Assembly (NCBI RefSeq): GCF_000349945.1
Contig: NC_020516.1
Span: 3,286,001-3,350,000, forward strand
DNA length: 64,000 nucleotides
Origin: Azoarcus sp. KH32C
Lineage (GTDB): Bacteria; Pseudomonadota; Gammaproteobacteria; Burkholderiales; Rhodocyclaceae
Direction of reading: 5' to 3'
In this document: positions 47,659 through 56,499 of the stretch, piece by piece
Layout: each line of letters begins with the position of its first letter
How positions within the stretch are numbered: position 1 is the stretch's first letter
Made by a program: the position numbers and the translations under genes
Notes under the pieces: generated by a model
Told to the model about the DNA's origin: nothing
The model's input: the letters and a program-made list of their open reading frames with translations, nothing else
Database searches by the model: none

Positions 47659-50457
47659 TCAGGTTTTGGCGCCGGACAAAGCCCGTTCCAGGCTCAGCTT
47701 GCGCTTCAGGGCGTCGTGCCAGCGATCACCCGTCTGTGCCAGGCGCTGCGCGACGTTGGTGATCCTGAAATCGAGCGGGTGCGCGCTGGCCAGCTCGTCC
47801 CAAGTAAGCGGCATCGACACCGGTGCGCCGGGCACCCCTCGGGGCGAGTAGGCGACGTTCAGCGTCTTGCCGCGGACGTTCATATTGTAGTCAAGGAAGA
47901 TCTTGCCGGTCCGCGACCGCACACTCCACTCCATCGTGATGTCCCGCGGATGCAGGCGCAGCAGGTGCCGCCCGACGAGCTCGCACACCTTGCGCGCGGC
48001 ATCGAAATCGAGGGTGCGCCGGATGGGCACGAAGATGTGTAGCCCGGTCTTGCCCGAGGTCTTGACGATGGCGTCCAGCGCCATACTCTGCAGCAACTCG
48101 CGCAGCCAAAAGGCCACCTCCTTGCCCTTCTCGAAGGCGACCGTATTGAGTTCCGGCTCGTCTCCCGGCGCCTCCTTGCCGGAATAGATGTACGGATCGA
48201 GGTCGAACACCACGTAGTCGGGGTAGTTCAGCACCGACGCCTCGAGGGTGGCGAGCGAGCCGGCGTAGTCGGTTCCCTGGACCGCCGCATCCGGCCCGAG
48301 ACGCGCACGCGAATGCCAGACATGCAACTCGATGGTCCCATACTGCGCCAGCCACAGCAGCGTGGCCAGGTTGTTGCAGATGAGCACTTCATGATTCTCG
48401 TCCTGATGCCCCGAATACACGTCGAGCATGTCCAAGAATTCCGGCCGCTCCTGCTCCCAGCGCTTCTGGAAAAACCGCTGTCCGAAGATGCCGTCGGGCA
48501 TGCGAATCAGCGTCAGCGGGCGATCCGCGAGGTGAGGCAGGAGGAAGGGCGAGACTTGCGCGAAGTAGCGCAGCAGGTCGCGCTTGGTCACCGCCGGCTG
48601 CTTGAGGGCCTGATCCTCCGGCCAGTAGACGCGATCGAGATGCGTCAGCCGAATCCGGTGCGGACCGACCGCGAGCGAGAAGGCTGTCTTGCTGTTCTCC
48701 AGTTGCTGCAGGATGTCCTCGATCTCGCTGTTCCCACCCTCCGCGCTCGCCGACCCGCTGGCGGGCGGCTTATGCGGCACCGCGCCGTGCTTGCTACGGC
48801 GTACCGACTTGGGATCGATATCGTCGCGCATACGGAGAAAGATCGGCACACGCAGGCTGCCGTCCGCAGTCCATTCCTGGAACTGCACCTCGACCACCAA
48901 TTCCGGTCTAACCCAAGTCGTCGGCCCATTCAGCTCCGGCTTCTCCACGAACGGGCACACGTCCGTTCGTAAGCCCTCCAGCCGCGCCCTGACCCGCTCC
49001 AGAGTTGCGGCATCGAAGCCGGACCCGACATGCGAGGCATAACGTAGCGCCCCCTCATCCCAGTACCCGAGCAGCAGCGCACCGAGCGGGCCCCGCGAGC
49101 CCTTTCCGCGGGTGTAGCCGCCAACCACGAACTCCCCGCTTTGAGTGGCCTTGATCTTGAGCCAGGATGCCGAGCGCCGCCCGGCCTCGTACCGGCTGTC
49201 CTTGCGCTTGCCGATGATCCCCTCGAAGCCGCTGGCGAGCGCAGCCCGCTGCAGCGCCTCCCCATCCTCCGCGACATGGACGAGTTGCAGCAGGGGCGAA
49301 GGCAGCAGGCATTGCGCGAGGTAGCGGCGACGGTCGCGATAAGGCGCTCCCCGCAGATCGATGCCGGCGAAGTGCAGCAGATCGAAGCAGTAAAAGACCA
49401 CCGGTGTGCTCCGATCGGCCGCGGCAATATCCCGCTCGGCTTTCAGCTGAAAGCGATTCTGCAGCGCGTTGAACGAGGGCCGGCCGCTCGCATCGAAGGC
49501 CACGACCTCGCCGTCCAGGATCATGTCCGCCGCCTGGCCACGCAGCTCGTCGCTCAGCCGAGGGAAAGTGACGGTCAGGTCGAGGCCCCGGCGCGATTGC
49601 AGTTTCACCTCCTCCCCGGCGACGAAGGCCAGCACGCGATAGCCATCGAGCTTGGGCTCCCACAGCCAGTCGGGATCGCTAAACGGCGCCTCGCCAGTCT
49701 CCGCAAGCATGGGCGACAGCTTCGCGGGCATCGCCTCGTTCCGGCCGGTAGGCGCCAGCGTCGCCGCGGGCACCCGATGGGCCGGCAGGAACTTAAGCTC
49801 CTCGACCGCCAACCCGCTAAGCACCGAACGGTTCCTCGCCATGAGGTCCGCCGGTCCCGCGAAGCGGTCCTTGTGCTTGATCAGGAACCAGTTACGCGGC
49901 TCCCCGCTACGCACAAGGGCAAAAGAGCCCTTCAGCTTCTCCCCTCGCAGCGTAAAGCTGAGCTTGCCCTTCACAAGCCCCTCACGGATCCGGCGCTGCG
50001 CTTCGTCCCGATCATGGAACCAGTACTCCTGCCCCTCGTCGGGCGAATAGACACCGCAGTCCCAAACAATCACCTCCCCGGCGCCGTAATGACCGGGCGG
50101 GATGACCCCCTCGAAGGAGGCGTAGTCATAAGGGTGATCCTCGGTCTCGACCGCCAGCCGCTTGTCCGAAGGATCGAGCGACGGTCCCTTGGGAACTGCC
50201 CAGGATTTCAGCACTCCATCACATTCGAGCCGGAAGTCGAAGTGCAGCCGCCGGGCCGAGTGCTGCTGGATAACGAAGAGCAATGGCCCGCCCCCAGCCC
50301 GCAGCGCCGACGGTGCCGGCTCCGGTGTAGCAGCGAAAGTCCGCTTGGCCGAATACTCGCCGAGCGGGTCCGTCCCGGAAGCGGGCGGTCCCTTCGCCGG
50401 TTCTTTCACTTGGCGCGCCCCGCGCGAGAGAGAAGCAGCCTCAACCCGGCGCGGCAT
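47659..50457 (-). CDS. ligD: Multifunctional ATP-dependent DNA ligase LigD
   Basis: 932 residues in the Pseudomonas-type order. The 3'-phosphoesterase (about 50-195; QQHSARRLHFDFRL with His66, His72, Asp74) comes first. The ATP ligase follows with the adenylated Lys269 in KLDGYR and ILDGEVVAFD. The primase/polymerase comes last, with metal-binding FDLDPY near residue 750. ATG 50457 (MPRRVEA) fits relatives; a longer frame to 50520 would overlap the divergent DUF72 gene. With Ku it repairs double-strand breaks by end joining. Confidence 0.96.
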   Translation of the reverse strand: MPRRVEAASLSRGARQVKEPAKGPPASGTDPLGEYSAKRTFAATPEPAPSALRAGGGPLLFVIQQHSARRLHFDFRLECDGVLKSWAVPKGPSLDPSDKRLAVETEDHPYDYASFEGVIPPGHYGAGEVIVWDCGVYSPDEGQEYWFHDRDEAQRRIREGLVKGKLSFTLRGEKLKGSFALVRSGEPRNWFLIKHKDRFAGPADLMARNRSVLSGLAVEELKFLPAHRVPAATLAPTGRNEAMPAKLSPMLAETGEAPFSDPDWLWEPKLDGYRVLAFVAGEEVKLQSRRGLDLTVTFPRLSDELRGQAADMILDGEVVAFDASGRPSFNALQNRFQLKAERDIAAADRSTPVVFYCFDLLHFAGIDLRGAPYRDRRRYLAQCLLPSPLLQLVHVAEDGEALQRAALASGFEGIIGKRKDSRYEAGRRSASWLKIKATQSGEFVVGGYTRGKGSRGPLGALLLGYWDEGALRYASHVGSGFDAATLERVRARLEGLRTDVCPFVEKPELNGPTTWVRPELVVEVQFQEWTADGSLRVPIFLRMRDDIDPKSVRRSKHGAVPHKPPASGSASAEGGNSEIEDILQQLENSKTAFSLAVGPHRIRLTHLDRVYWPEDQALKQPAVTKRDLLRYFAQVSPFLLPHLADRPLTLIRMPDGIFGQRFFQKRWEQERPEFLDMLDVYSGHQDENHEVLICNNLATLLWLAQYGTIELHVWHSRARLGPDAAVQGTDYAGSLATLEASVLNYPDYVVFDLDPYIYSGKEAPGDEPELNTVAFEKGKEVAFWLRELLQSMALDAIVKTSGKTGLHIFVPIRRTLDFDAARKVCELVGRHLLRLHPRDITMEWSVRSRTGKIFLDYNMNVRGKTLNVAYSPRGVPGAPVSMPLTWDELASAHPLDFRITNVAQRLAQTGDRWHDALKRKLSLERALSGAKT

Positions 50458-50482
50458 GAGGTAAATTCCCGGGAGAGATGCG

Positions 50483-51196
50483 ATGCGATTGTCGACCGGA
50501 ACGAGCGGCTTTTCGTACAAGGAGTGGCTCGGCTCCTTCTACCCGGAGAAGCTTCCGGCGAACGCGATGCTGCGCTACTACGCCGAGCGCTTCACGACGG
50601 TGGAGATCAACAACACCTTCTACCGCATGCCGGCCGAGTCGATGCTCGCGCACTGGGCGGAAGAAGTGCCGCCCGGCTTCTCCTTCACGCTCAAGGCGCC
50701 GCGCAGGATCACGCACGAGGAGCGGCTGCACGAGTCCGAAGCGAGCGTGGCCGAATTCCTGCGCCGCGCCGCCGTTCTCGGGGACAAGCTCGGCGTGCTC
50801 CTGTTCCAACTGCCGCCGTTTCTTAGAAAGGATCTTCATCGGCTGCGCGATTTCCTGGCGGGATTGCCGTCAGACAAACGCTACGCCTTCGAGTTTCGCC
50901 ACGCCTCCTGGCAGGACGACGACGTCTACGACGCCCTGCGCTCCCACGGCGCCATGTATTGCGTCACCGACACCGACGAAGGGGAAACGCCCTTTGTATC
51001 CACGACGCAGTGCGCATACATCCGCCTGCGGCGAACCCACTACGACGACGGCGACCTGCGCGCCTGGGTCGAGCGCATCGCAGCTCAGCCCCTCGCCCGC
51101 GCCTACGTCTACTTCATGCACGAAGACGAAGCCCTCGGCACGCGCTTCGCCCAGCGCCTGGAAGAGCTGTGGCAGGAGGCCGGGGGAACGCGGTAA
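50483..51196 (+). CDS. DUF72 family protein (YecE-like)
   Basis: 237 residues, TIM-barrel-like DUF72 (LSTGTSGFSYKEWLGSFYPEKL; EINNTFYRMP; FRHASWQDDDVYDAL). Function not established. Divergent from ligD with only 25 bp between start codons, so the two promoters must overlap the coding starts. DUF72 genes are often near NHEJ genes; a link to DNA repair is inferred from position only. Confidence 0.88.
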   Translation: MRLSTGTSGFSYKEWLGSFYPEKLPANAMLRYYAERFTTVEINNTFYRMPAESMLAHWAEEVPPGFSFTLKAPRRITHEERLHESEASVAEFLRRAAVLGDKLGVLLFQLPPFLRKDLHRLRDFLAGLPSDKRYAFEFRHASWQDDDVYDALRSHGAMYCVTDTDEGETPFVSTTQCAYIRLRRTHYDDGDLRAWVERIAAQPLARAYVYFMHEDEALGTRFAQRLEELWQEAGGTR

Positions 51197-51202
51197 ACGA
51201 AA

Positions 51203-51232
51203 AAAGCCCGCACCAGTGACGGTGCGGGCTTT
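51203..51232. terminator. Bidirectional intrinsic terminator between DUF72 and acnB
   Basis: AAAGCCCGCACC (51203-51214) and GGTGCGGGCTTT (51221-51232) form a perfect 12-bp stem with loop AGTGAC. The minus side runs into TTTTTT, which suits acnB; the plus side has TTT then GACGTTT, which suits DUF72. Confidence 0.9.
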
Positions 51233-51257
51233 CGACGTTTAAACGGATGCTTGGGAC

Positions 51258-53855
51258 TTAGACCGTGACGGTCGCGGCCACCTCGCTGAACTCGGCGATC
51301 TGGTCGAAGTTCATGTAGCGATAGACCTCCGCAGCCTTGGCATTGACGGCCTGGACCTGCTCCATGTACTCGCCGACCGTCGGAATCTTGCCCATCAGCG
51401 CGCACACGGCGGCGAGTTCCGCCGAGCCGAGATATACGCGGGTGTCGATACCGAGGCGGTTCGGGAAGTTACGCGTCGAGGTCGACATTGCGGTCGAGCC
51501 CTTGCGGATCTGCGCCTGGTTACCCATGCACAACGAGCAGCCCGGCATTTCCATCCGGGCGCCGGACTTGCCGAGCACCGAGTAGTAGCCTTCCTCGTTG
51601 AGGATCATCGCGTCCATCTTGGTCGGCGGGGCGATCCACAGGCGGGTCGGGATGTCCGACTTGCCATCGAGCACCTTGCCGGCCGCGCGGAAGTGGCCGA
51701 TGTTGGTCATGCACGAGCCGATGAAGACTTCGTCGATCTTGTCGCCGGCAACTTCGGACAGCAGCTTGACGTCGTCCGGGTCGTTCGGGCATGCGACGAT
51801 CGGTTCCTTGACGTCGGCCAGATCGATCTCGATCACGGCGGCGTATTGGGCGTCGGCGTCGGCCTTCAGCAGTTCCGGCTTGGCGATCCAGGCTTCCATC
51901 GCCTTGATGCGGCGGCCCAGCGTGCGGGCGTCCGAGTAGCCGTTCGCGATCATCCACTTCATCAGCGTGATGTTCGAACGCATGTACTCGATGATCGGTT
52001 CCTTGTTCAGCTGGATCGCGCAGGCGGCAGCGGAACGCTCGGCAGCGGCGTCGGACAGTTCAAAGGCCTGTTCGACCTTCAGGTCCGGCAGACCTTCGAT
52101 TTCGAGGATGCGGCCCGAGAAGACGTTCTTCTTGCCCTTCTTCTCGACGGTCAACAGGCCCTGCTTGATCGCGTAGTAGGGGATCGCGTTGACCAGGTCA
52201 CGCAGCGTGACGCCGTTCTGCAGCTTGCCCTTGAAACGGACCAGCACCGATTCCGGCATGTCGAGCGGCATCACGCCGGTCGCCGCGGCGAAGGCCACGA
52301 GGCCAGAGCCGGCCGGGAAGGAGATGCCGATCGGGAAGCGGGTGTGCGAGTCGCCGCCGGTGCCGACGGTATCCGGCAGCAGCAGACGGTTCAGCCACGA
52401 GTGGATCACACCGTCGCCCGGACGCAGCGCAACGCCGCCGCGGGTCGAGATGAAGGACGGCAGCTCGCGGTGCATGCGAACGTCGACCAGCTTCGGATAG
52501 GCAGCGGTGTGGCAGAAGGACTGCATCACCATGTCGGCCGAGAAGCCGAGGCAGGCCAGATCCTTCAGCTCGTCGCGCGTCATCGGGCCGGTGGTGTCCT
52601 GCGAGCCGACGGTGGTCATCTTCGGTTCGCAGTAGGTGCCCGGCAGGATGCCCTTGCCTTCCGGCAGACCGCAGGCACGGCCGACCATCTTCTGCGCGAG
52701 CGAGTAGCCCTTGCCGGAGTCGGCCGGGTTCTGCGGCAGGCGGAACAGCGTGCTGGCCGGCAGGCCGAGGAATTCACGCGCCTTGGTGGTCAAGCCACGG
52801 CCGATGATCAACGGAATGCGGCCGCCGGCGCGCACTTCGTCGAGGATGACCAAGGTCTTCAGCTGCGACTCGGCGATCACGGCACCGTTCTTCAGCGCGG
52901 TAACCTTGCCGGTGGCGCCATCGACCTTCAGCTCGATCTCGTCGCCCATGTCCATCTGGCCGGCGTCGATTTCGATCGGCAGCGCGCCAGCGTCTTCCAT
53001 GGTGTTGAAGAAGATCGGGGCGATCTTCGAGCCGATGCACACGCCACCGAAGCGCTTGTTCGGCACGAAGGGGATGTCTTCGCCGGTGAACCACAGCACC
53101 GAGTTGGTCGCGGACTTGCGCGAGGAGCCCGTGCCGACGACGTCACCGACGTAGGCGATCAGGTTGCCCTTCTTGGCCAGCGCTTCGAGTTGCTTGATCG
53201 GGCCACGCTCGCCAGCCTTGTCGGCTTCGATGCCCGGACGCGGGTTCTTCAGCATCGCCAGCGCATGCAGCGGGATGTCGGGACGCGACCAGGCGTCCGG
53301 AGCCGGCGACAGGTCGTCGGTGTTGGTCTCACCCGTGACCTTGAACACGGTCAGCTTTTGCGAGGCGGGGACTTCCGGACGCGAGGTGAACCACTCGGCA
53401 TCGGCCCAGCTCTGCATGACGGCCTTGGCGTTCGCATTACCGCCCTTCGCGAGTTCGGCGACGTCATGGAAGTAGTCGAACACCAGCAGGGTCTTCTTCA
53501 GGCCTTCGGCGGCGACGGCGCCGACTTCGGCATCGGCCAGCAGGTCGATCAGCGGCTTGACGTTGTAGCCGCCCAGCATCGTGCCGAGCAGCTCGGTGGC
53601 CTTTGCGCGCGAAATCAGCACACAGGCTTCTTCACCCTTGGCGACTTTCGCCAGGAACTCGGCCTTGACCTTGGCGGCATCGTCAACGCCGGCCGGGACG
53701 CGGTAGGTGATCAGTTCAACGAGGAAGGCTTCCTCGCCAGCGGGGGGATTCTTCAGCAAGGCAACCAGGTCCTGGGTCTGCTGCTTCGACAGCGGCAGCG
53801 GCGGGATGCCGAGGGCGGCGCGCTCGGCGACATGGGCACGGTAGGCTTCAAGCAC
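51258..53855 (-). CDS. acnB: Bifunctional aconitate hydratase 2/2-methylisocitrate dehydratase AcnB
   Basis: 865 residues, AcnB length. N-terminal HEAT-like domain, then GTGSSRKSATNSVLWF, GTGGDSHTRFPIG, and the cluster cysteines in GSCMTNIGHFRAAGK and MPGCSLCMGNQA. Converts citrate to isocitrate in the TCA cycle; the apo form can bind mRNA in E. coli. The start is GTG 53855, supported by AGGAAGGA immediately upstream. Monocistronic. Confidence 0.97.
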   Translation of the reverse strand: MLEAYRAHVAERAALGIPPLPLSKQQTQDLVALLKNPPAGEEAFLVELITYRVPAGVDDAAKVKAEFLAKVAKGEEACVLISRAKATELLGTMLGGYNVKPLIDLLADAEVGAVAAEGLKKTLLVFDYFHDVAELAKGGNANAKAVMQSWADAEWFTSRPEVPASQKLTVFKVTGETNTDDLSPAPDAWSRPDIPLHALAMLKNPRPGIEADKAGERGPIKQLEALAKKGNLIAYVGDVVGTGSSRKSATNSVLWFTGEDIPFVPNKRFGGVCIGSKIAPIFFNTMEDAGALPIEIDAGQMDMGDEIELKVDGATGKVTALKNGAVIAESQLKTLVILDEVRAGGRIPLIIGRGLTTKAREFLGLPASTLFRLPQNPADSGKGYSLAQKMVGRACGLPEGKGILPGTYCEPKMTTVGSQDTTGPMTRDELKDLACLGFSADMVMQSFCHTAAYPKLVDVRMHRELPSFISTRGGVALRPGDGVIHSWLNRLLLPDTVGTGGDSHTRFPIGISFPAGSGLVAFAAATGVMPLDMPESVLVRFKGKLQNGVTLRDLVNAIPYYAIKQGLLTVEKKGKKNVFSGRILEIEGLPDLKVEQAFELSDAAAERSAAACAIQLNKEPIIEYMRSNITLMKWMIANGYSDARTLGRRIKAMEAWIAKPELLKADADAQYAAVIEIDLADVKEPIVACPNDPDDVKLLSEVAGDKIDEVFIGSCMTNIGHFRAAGKVLDGKSDIPTRLWIAPPTKMDAMILNEEGYYSVLGKSGARMEMPGCSLCMGNQAQIRKGSTAMSTSTRNFPNRLGIDTRVYLGSAELAAVCALMGKIPTVGEYMEQVQAVNAKAAEVYRYMNFDQIAEFSEVAATVTV

Positions 53856-53924
53856 GGCGAATTCCTTCCTGTATCGTGAGGGTGGACGAGGCGTCCGGTC
53901 GGCGATGACCGGACGCGCGTTCGA

Positions 53925-53945
53925 ATTATATGTCTTTTATAAGAC
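53925..53945 (-). promoter_or_regulatory. acnB promoter -10 with overlapping operator-like palindrome
   Basis: On the minus strand TATAAT (53930-53925) is immediately preceded by GTCTTATAAAAGAC (53945-53932), a 14-bp palindrome with one central mismatch, in the spacer between -35 and -10. Such GTCTTATATAAGAC-like sites are reminiscent of GntR-type control of TCA genes; this link is recalled, not searched. The rest of the 313-bp gap to YchJ shows no gene. Confidence 0.5.
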
Positions 53946-54168
53946 TTGCGGTGCAATGCAGCACCGAGCGTTCCTGCGAGCGTGAATTCTACTCCCCGAA
54001 ACGCTATCCGGCGTGTCCGCAAACGCCGGCCGAATCGATGATTTTCGCAGCAAATGAGGGGAAAGGCGCCAAGCCTTCGCAGGATGCGAATTGATTCCCG
54101 ACCGCGGTTGACGGCACCATGTACCTGCTAGCGCCAAACGACAGGCGGAAACCCATCGAAGGAACATC

Positions 54169-54555
54169 ATGGCCACCTCCCTCTGCCCCTGCCAATCCGG
54201 CAAATGCTTCGCCGACTGCTGCGCCCCGGTACTTGCCGGAGAATTGTCCGCGACGAATGCCGAGACCCTGATGCGCAGCCGCTACACGGCGTTCACGCTT
54301 GGCGACGAGGGGTACTTGCTCAGGAGCTGGCATCCCAGCACACGCCCAGGCTCCCTCGATCTCAACGCCGAGCCGCTGCCGAAATGGATCGGACTTCAGG
54401 TCCGCCAGCATGTCCAGACCGGCGAGAACTCCGCGATCGTCGAATTCGTCGCCCGCTACCGCGTCGGCGGGCGAGCCCAGCGCCTGCACGAAACGAGCCG
54501 CTTCCGCCGTGAAAACGGACAGTGGCTCTATGTCGACGGAGACATCGGCGACTGA
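54169..54555 (+). CDS. YchJ family protein (UPF0225, SEC-C type)
   Basis: 128 residues. N-terminal SEC-C-like zinc knuckle CPCQSGKCFADCC, then a NTF2-like core (LMRSRYTAFTLGDEGYLLRSWHP; VEFVARYRVGGRAQRLHETSRF). Function unknown. GAAGGAA before ATG 54169. Stands between acnB (divergent) and the convergent S4 gene. Confidence 0.9.
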   Translation: MATSLCPCQSGKCFADCCAPVLAGELSATNAETLMRSRYTAFTLGDEGYLLRSWHPSTRPGSLDLNAEPLPKWIGLQVRQHVQTGENSAIVEFVARYRVGGRAQRLHETSRFRRENGQWLYVDGDIGD

Positions 54556-54585
54556 TTCGCGCAAACCGGCGACGTACGGCCGCCG

Positions 54586-54804
54586 CTACGCGTCCGGGAC
54601 CAGCACGATCTCCTCACCGGCAAAACTGACGCGCGCACCCGGCCGCAGCTTCGCCCGCTTGCGCGACTCCACCTTGCCGTCGACGCGAACCTCCCCCGCC
54701 TCCACGGCGGCGTGCGCCTGCCCCCCCGTACCCACGAGACCGACCGCCTTCAGCAACTGGTCCAGCTGGATGTATTCGCCGCGCACGGCAAAGGAAACCG
54801 CCAT
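54586..54804 (-). CDS. RNA-binding S4 domain protein
   Basis: 72 residues, a single S4 domain (EYIQLDQLLKAVGLVGTGGQAHAAVEAGEVRVDGKVE split over the motif) like E. coli YbcJ. It probably binds structured RNA. ATG 54804 has GGGAG seven bases upstream; the frame extends to 54831 without a better start. Confidence 0.88.
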   Translation of the reverse strand: MAVSFAVRGEYIQLDQLLKAVGLVGTGGQAHAAVEAGEVRVDGKVESRKRAKLRPGARVSFAGEEIVLVPDA

Positions 54805-54842
54805 TACTTGCTCCCGCAACCGCCGCGACACCGCGCGACGGC

Positions 54843-54858
54843 ATTTGATCGATCAAAT
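54843..54858. promoter_or_regulatory. Perfect 16-bp palindrome between S4 and Ap4A phosphorylase genes
   Basis: ATTTGATCGATCAAAT is fully self-complementary and centred in the 108-bp divergent gap (starts 54804 and 54913). It looks like an operator for a dimeric regulator. It resembles an FNR box but with a 2-bp instead of 4-bp centre, so FNR itself is unlikely. Confidence 0.45.
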
Positions 54859-54912
54859 GATGTCAGCCTACACTGGCCGCCATCCCTTCTTTCATTATCG
54901 CCCGCCCCGGAC

Positions 54913-55752
54913 ATGACTGACGATCTGCTGCATCGCATCGACGATACACTTCGCCGCGCGACCGACTCCGGGGCGCTGCAGCCGATTCGCACCGAGCAAA
55001 CGCATGTCCGGGATGCCGGCTTCGACTTCACCGTACGCTGGGTCTCCACGCTCGCACTGAAGGACGCCGCCCGCGTAAACGAAGCGGTCCGACGCGACCC
55101 GACTTTCAATCCCTTTCTCCCGCCCGATCCGCAGCTCACCGTCGGCCCGCTCGGAGAGCGCCACCTCGCCGTACTGAACAAGTTTCCGGTGATCGAGCGC
55201 CACTTGCTGATCGTGACGCGCGCCTTCGAAGAACAATGCGCGCCGCTGACCCTTGCCGATTTCGATGCGCTGGCGATAGTGATGCGCAAGCACGGCGGCC
55301 TCGGCTTCTACAATGGCGGGCCGGACGCCGGCGCAAGTCAGCGGCACAAGCACCTGCAATGGATTCCGGGAAGCGGTGAAGGCACAAAGCTGGATCCGTT
55401 TACCCGCGCACTGCCGACGGGAACCGGCCCGATCGTCCATCCGGCCCTGCCGTGGCGTCAGTGCTTCGTGCGCATCCGGCCGCACTTCGGCGGCGCCGCA
55501 ATGCTGTCGGCGTTCGAAGCCGGCTGCCGCGCACTCGGCATCGACAGCGCGGCCGATCCCATGCCACCCTATAACTTTCTCGCCACACTCGACTGGATGG
55601 TGGTGATTCCGCGCAGCTGCGAACGCCACCACGAAATTTCAGTCAATGCGCTCGGCTTTGCCGGTTCGCTGTTCGTACGGCACCCCGAACAGATCGACAC
55701 CGTGCGCGACATCGGCCCGCTCAGCCTGCTGACGGCCGTTGCCCAGGCCTGA
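54913..55752 (+). CDS. Ap4A phosphorylase/ATP adenylyltransferase-like protein
   Basis: 279 residues. HIT-superfamily Apa2 type: GGPDAGASQRHKHLQW has the HxHxQ catalytic motif, and NKFPVIERHLLIVTR and PYNFLATLDWMVVIPRS are typical. It would phosphorolyse diadenosine tetraphosphate to ADP and ATP, or the reverse. ATG 54913. Convergent with the YkgJ genes 6 bp away. Confidence 0.92.
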   Translation: MTDDLLHRIDDTLRRATDSGALQPIRTEQTHVRDAGFDFTVRWVSTLALKDAARVNEAVRRDPTFNPFLPPDPQLTVGPLGERHLAVLNKFPVIERHLLIVTRAFEEQCAPLTLADFDALAIVMRKHGGLGFYNGGPDAGASQRHKHLQWIPGSGEGTKLDPFTRALPTGTGPIVHPALPWRQCFVRIRPHFGGAAMLSAFEAGCRALGIDSAADPMPPYNFLATLDWMVVIPRSCERHHEISVNALGFAGSLFVRHPEQIDTVRDIGPLSLLTAVAQA

Positions 55753-55758
55753 CACGGT

Positions 55759-56112
55759 TCAGGCTGTAGGCGACAGCGGCTCGAGCGGCGGCAGGCCGAT
55801 CTGCGCGCGCAACTCGTTGCACTTCGGATTCGGCGCACCGTCTTCGAGGAAGGCCGGGAATTCACGGCACGGCGTCGGACGCTTCTCATAGATCGTGCAG
55901 TGCACCTGTCCGCCGGGCTCGCCCGCCAACGCCGTGCATCGACGCGGCACCTCGTTCGAGCCCTTCATGCAGCGCAAATGGTGATTGAGCTTCTCGGTCA
56001 GATGGACAGGCACGAATCCGCCGGGGGCATCGTCCGCTTCGGCCCAATAGAACGAGATCCGGAAATGGACGCAGCACATGCCGCATCCCAGGCAGGGATT
56101 CGGGTCACTCAT
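55759..56112 (-). CDS. YkgJ family cysteine cluster protein (copy 1)
   Basis: 117 residues. CLGCGMCCVHFRISFYWAE at the N-terminus, CTALAG and CTIYEKRPTPCREFP in the middle: the CxxCxxCC and CxxYxxRPxxCRxF pattern of YkgJ/UPF0153, thought to bind zinc or an iron-sulfur cluster. Function unknown. 11 bp after copy 2, so it is co-transcribed. Confidence 0.9.
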   Translation of the reverse strand: MSDPNPCLGCGMCCVHFRISFYWAEADDAPGGFVPVHLTEKLNHHLRCMKGSNEVPRRCTALAGEPGGQVHCTIYEKRPTPCREFPAFLEDGAPNPKCNELRAQIGLPPLEPLSPTA

Positions 56113-56123
56113 CTTTCAGCACG

Positions 56124-56495
56124 TCACAAAGGCTTCAGCCCGTGCCGCGCCCGCGCTCGATCGCAGGCGTCTTCGCCGATGCCGATCGGCGCGTAGGGGG
56201 CAAAATCGCGGCACGGCGACGGCCTGCTGTCGTAAATCGTGCAACGGACCTCGACGCCGATCTCGCCGTCGAGAGCGATGCAGCGGGGCGATGCGGTGTC
56301 GGTGCCACGCATGCGCACCAGACGGCGTATCACCGGAACCGTCATCGCATCCGGCACGCCTCCCGGCATCGCGCTCGCGAGTTCCGAACGATGGAAATCC
56401 ACGCGAAATGCCGCACAGCACGCGCCGCAACGGACGCAGTTGTCGCCGCTCACCGGGGCCCCCGCGACCGTCCCGTGCGAGCTGCCGACAAGCAC
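56124..56495 (-). CDS. YkgJ family cysteine cluster protein (copy 2)
   Basis: 123 residues from GTG 56495, four bases after the stop of the UPF0149 gene. Same cysteine layout as copy 1: CVRCGACCAAFRVDF, CIALDG, CTIYDSRPSPCRDF. The two copies differ widely outside the motifs, so this is an old duplication. No good ribosome site is visible; translational coupling to the upstream gene is likely. Confidence 0.85.
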   Translation of the reverse strand: MLVGSSHGTVAGAPVSGDNCVRCGACCAAFRVDFHRSELASAMPGGVPDAMTVPVIRRLVRMRGTDTASPRCIALDGEIGVEVRCTIYDSRPSPCRDFAPYAPIGIGEDACDRARARHGLKPL

Positions 56496-56499
56496 AGAT

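Noticed and set aside
51693..53879. Long plus-strand open frame opposite acnB
   Set aside because: Antisense shadow of a strongly biased housekeeping gene; no recognisable protein features.
54843..54858. ATTTGATCGATCAAAT as an FNR box
   Set aside because: FNR needs four bases between TTGAT and ATCAA; this site has a 2-bp centre.
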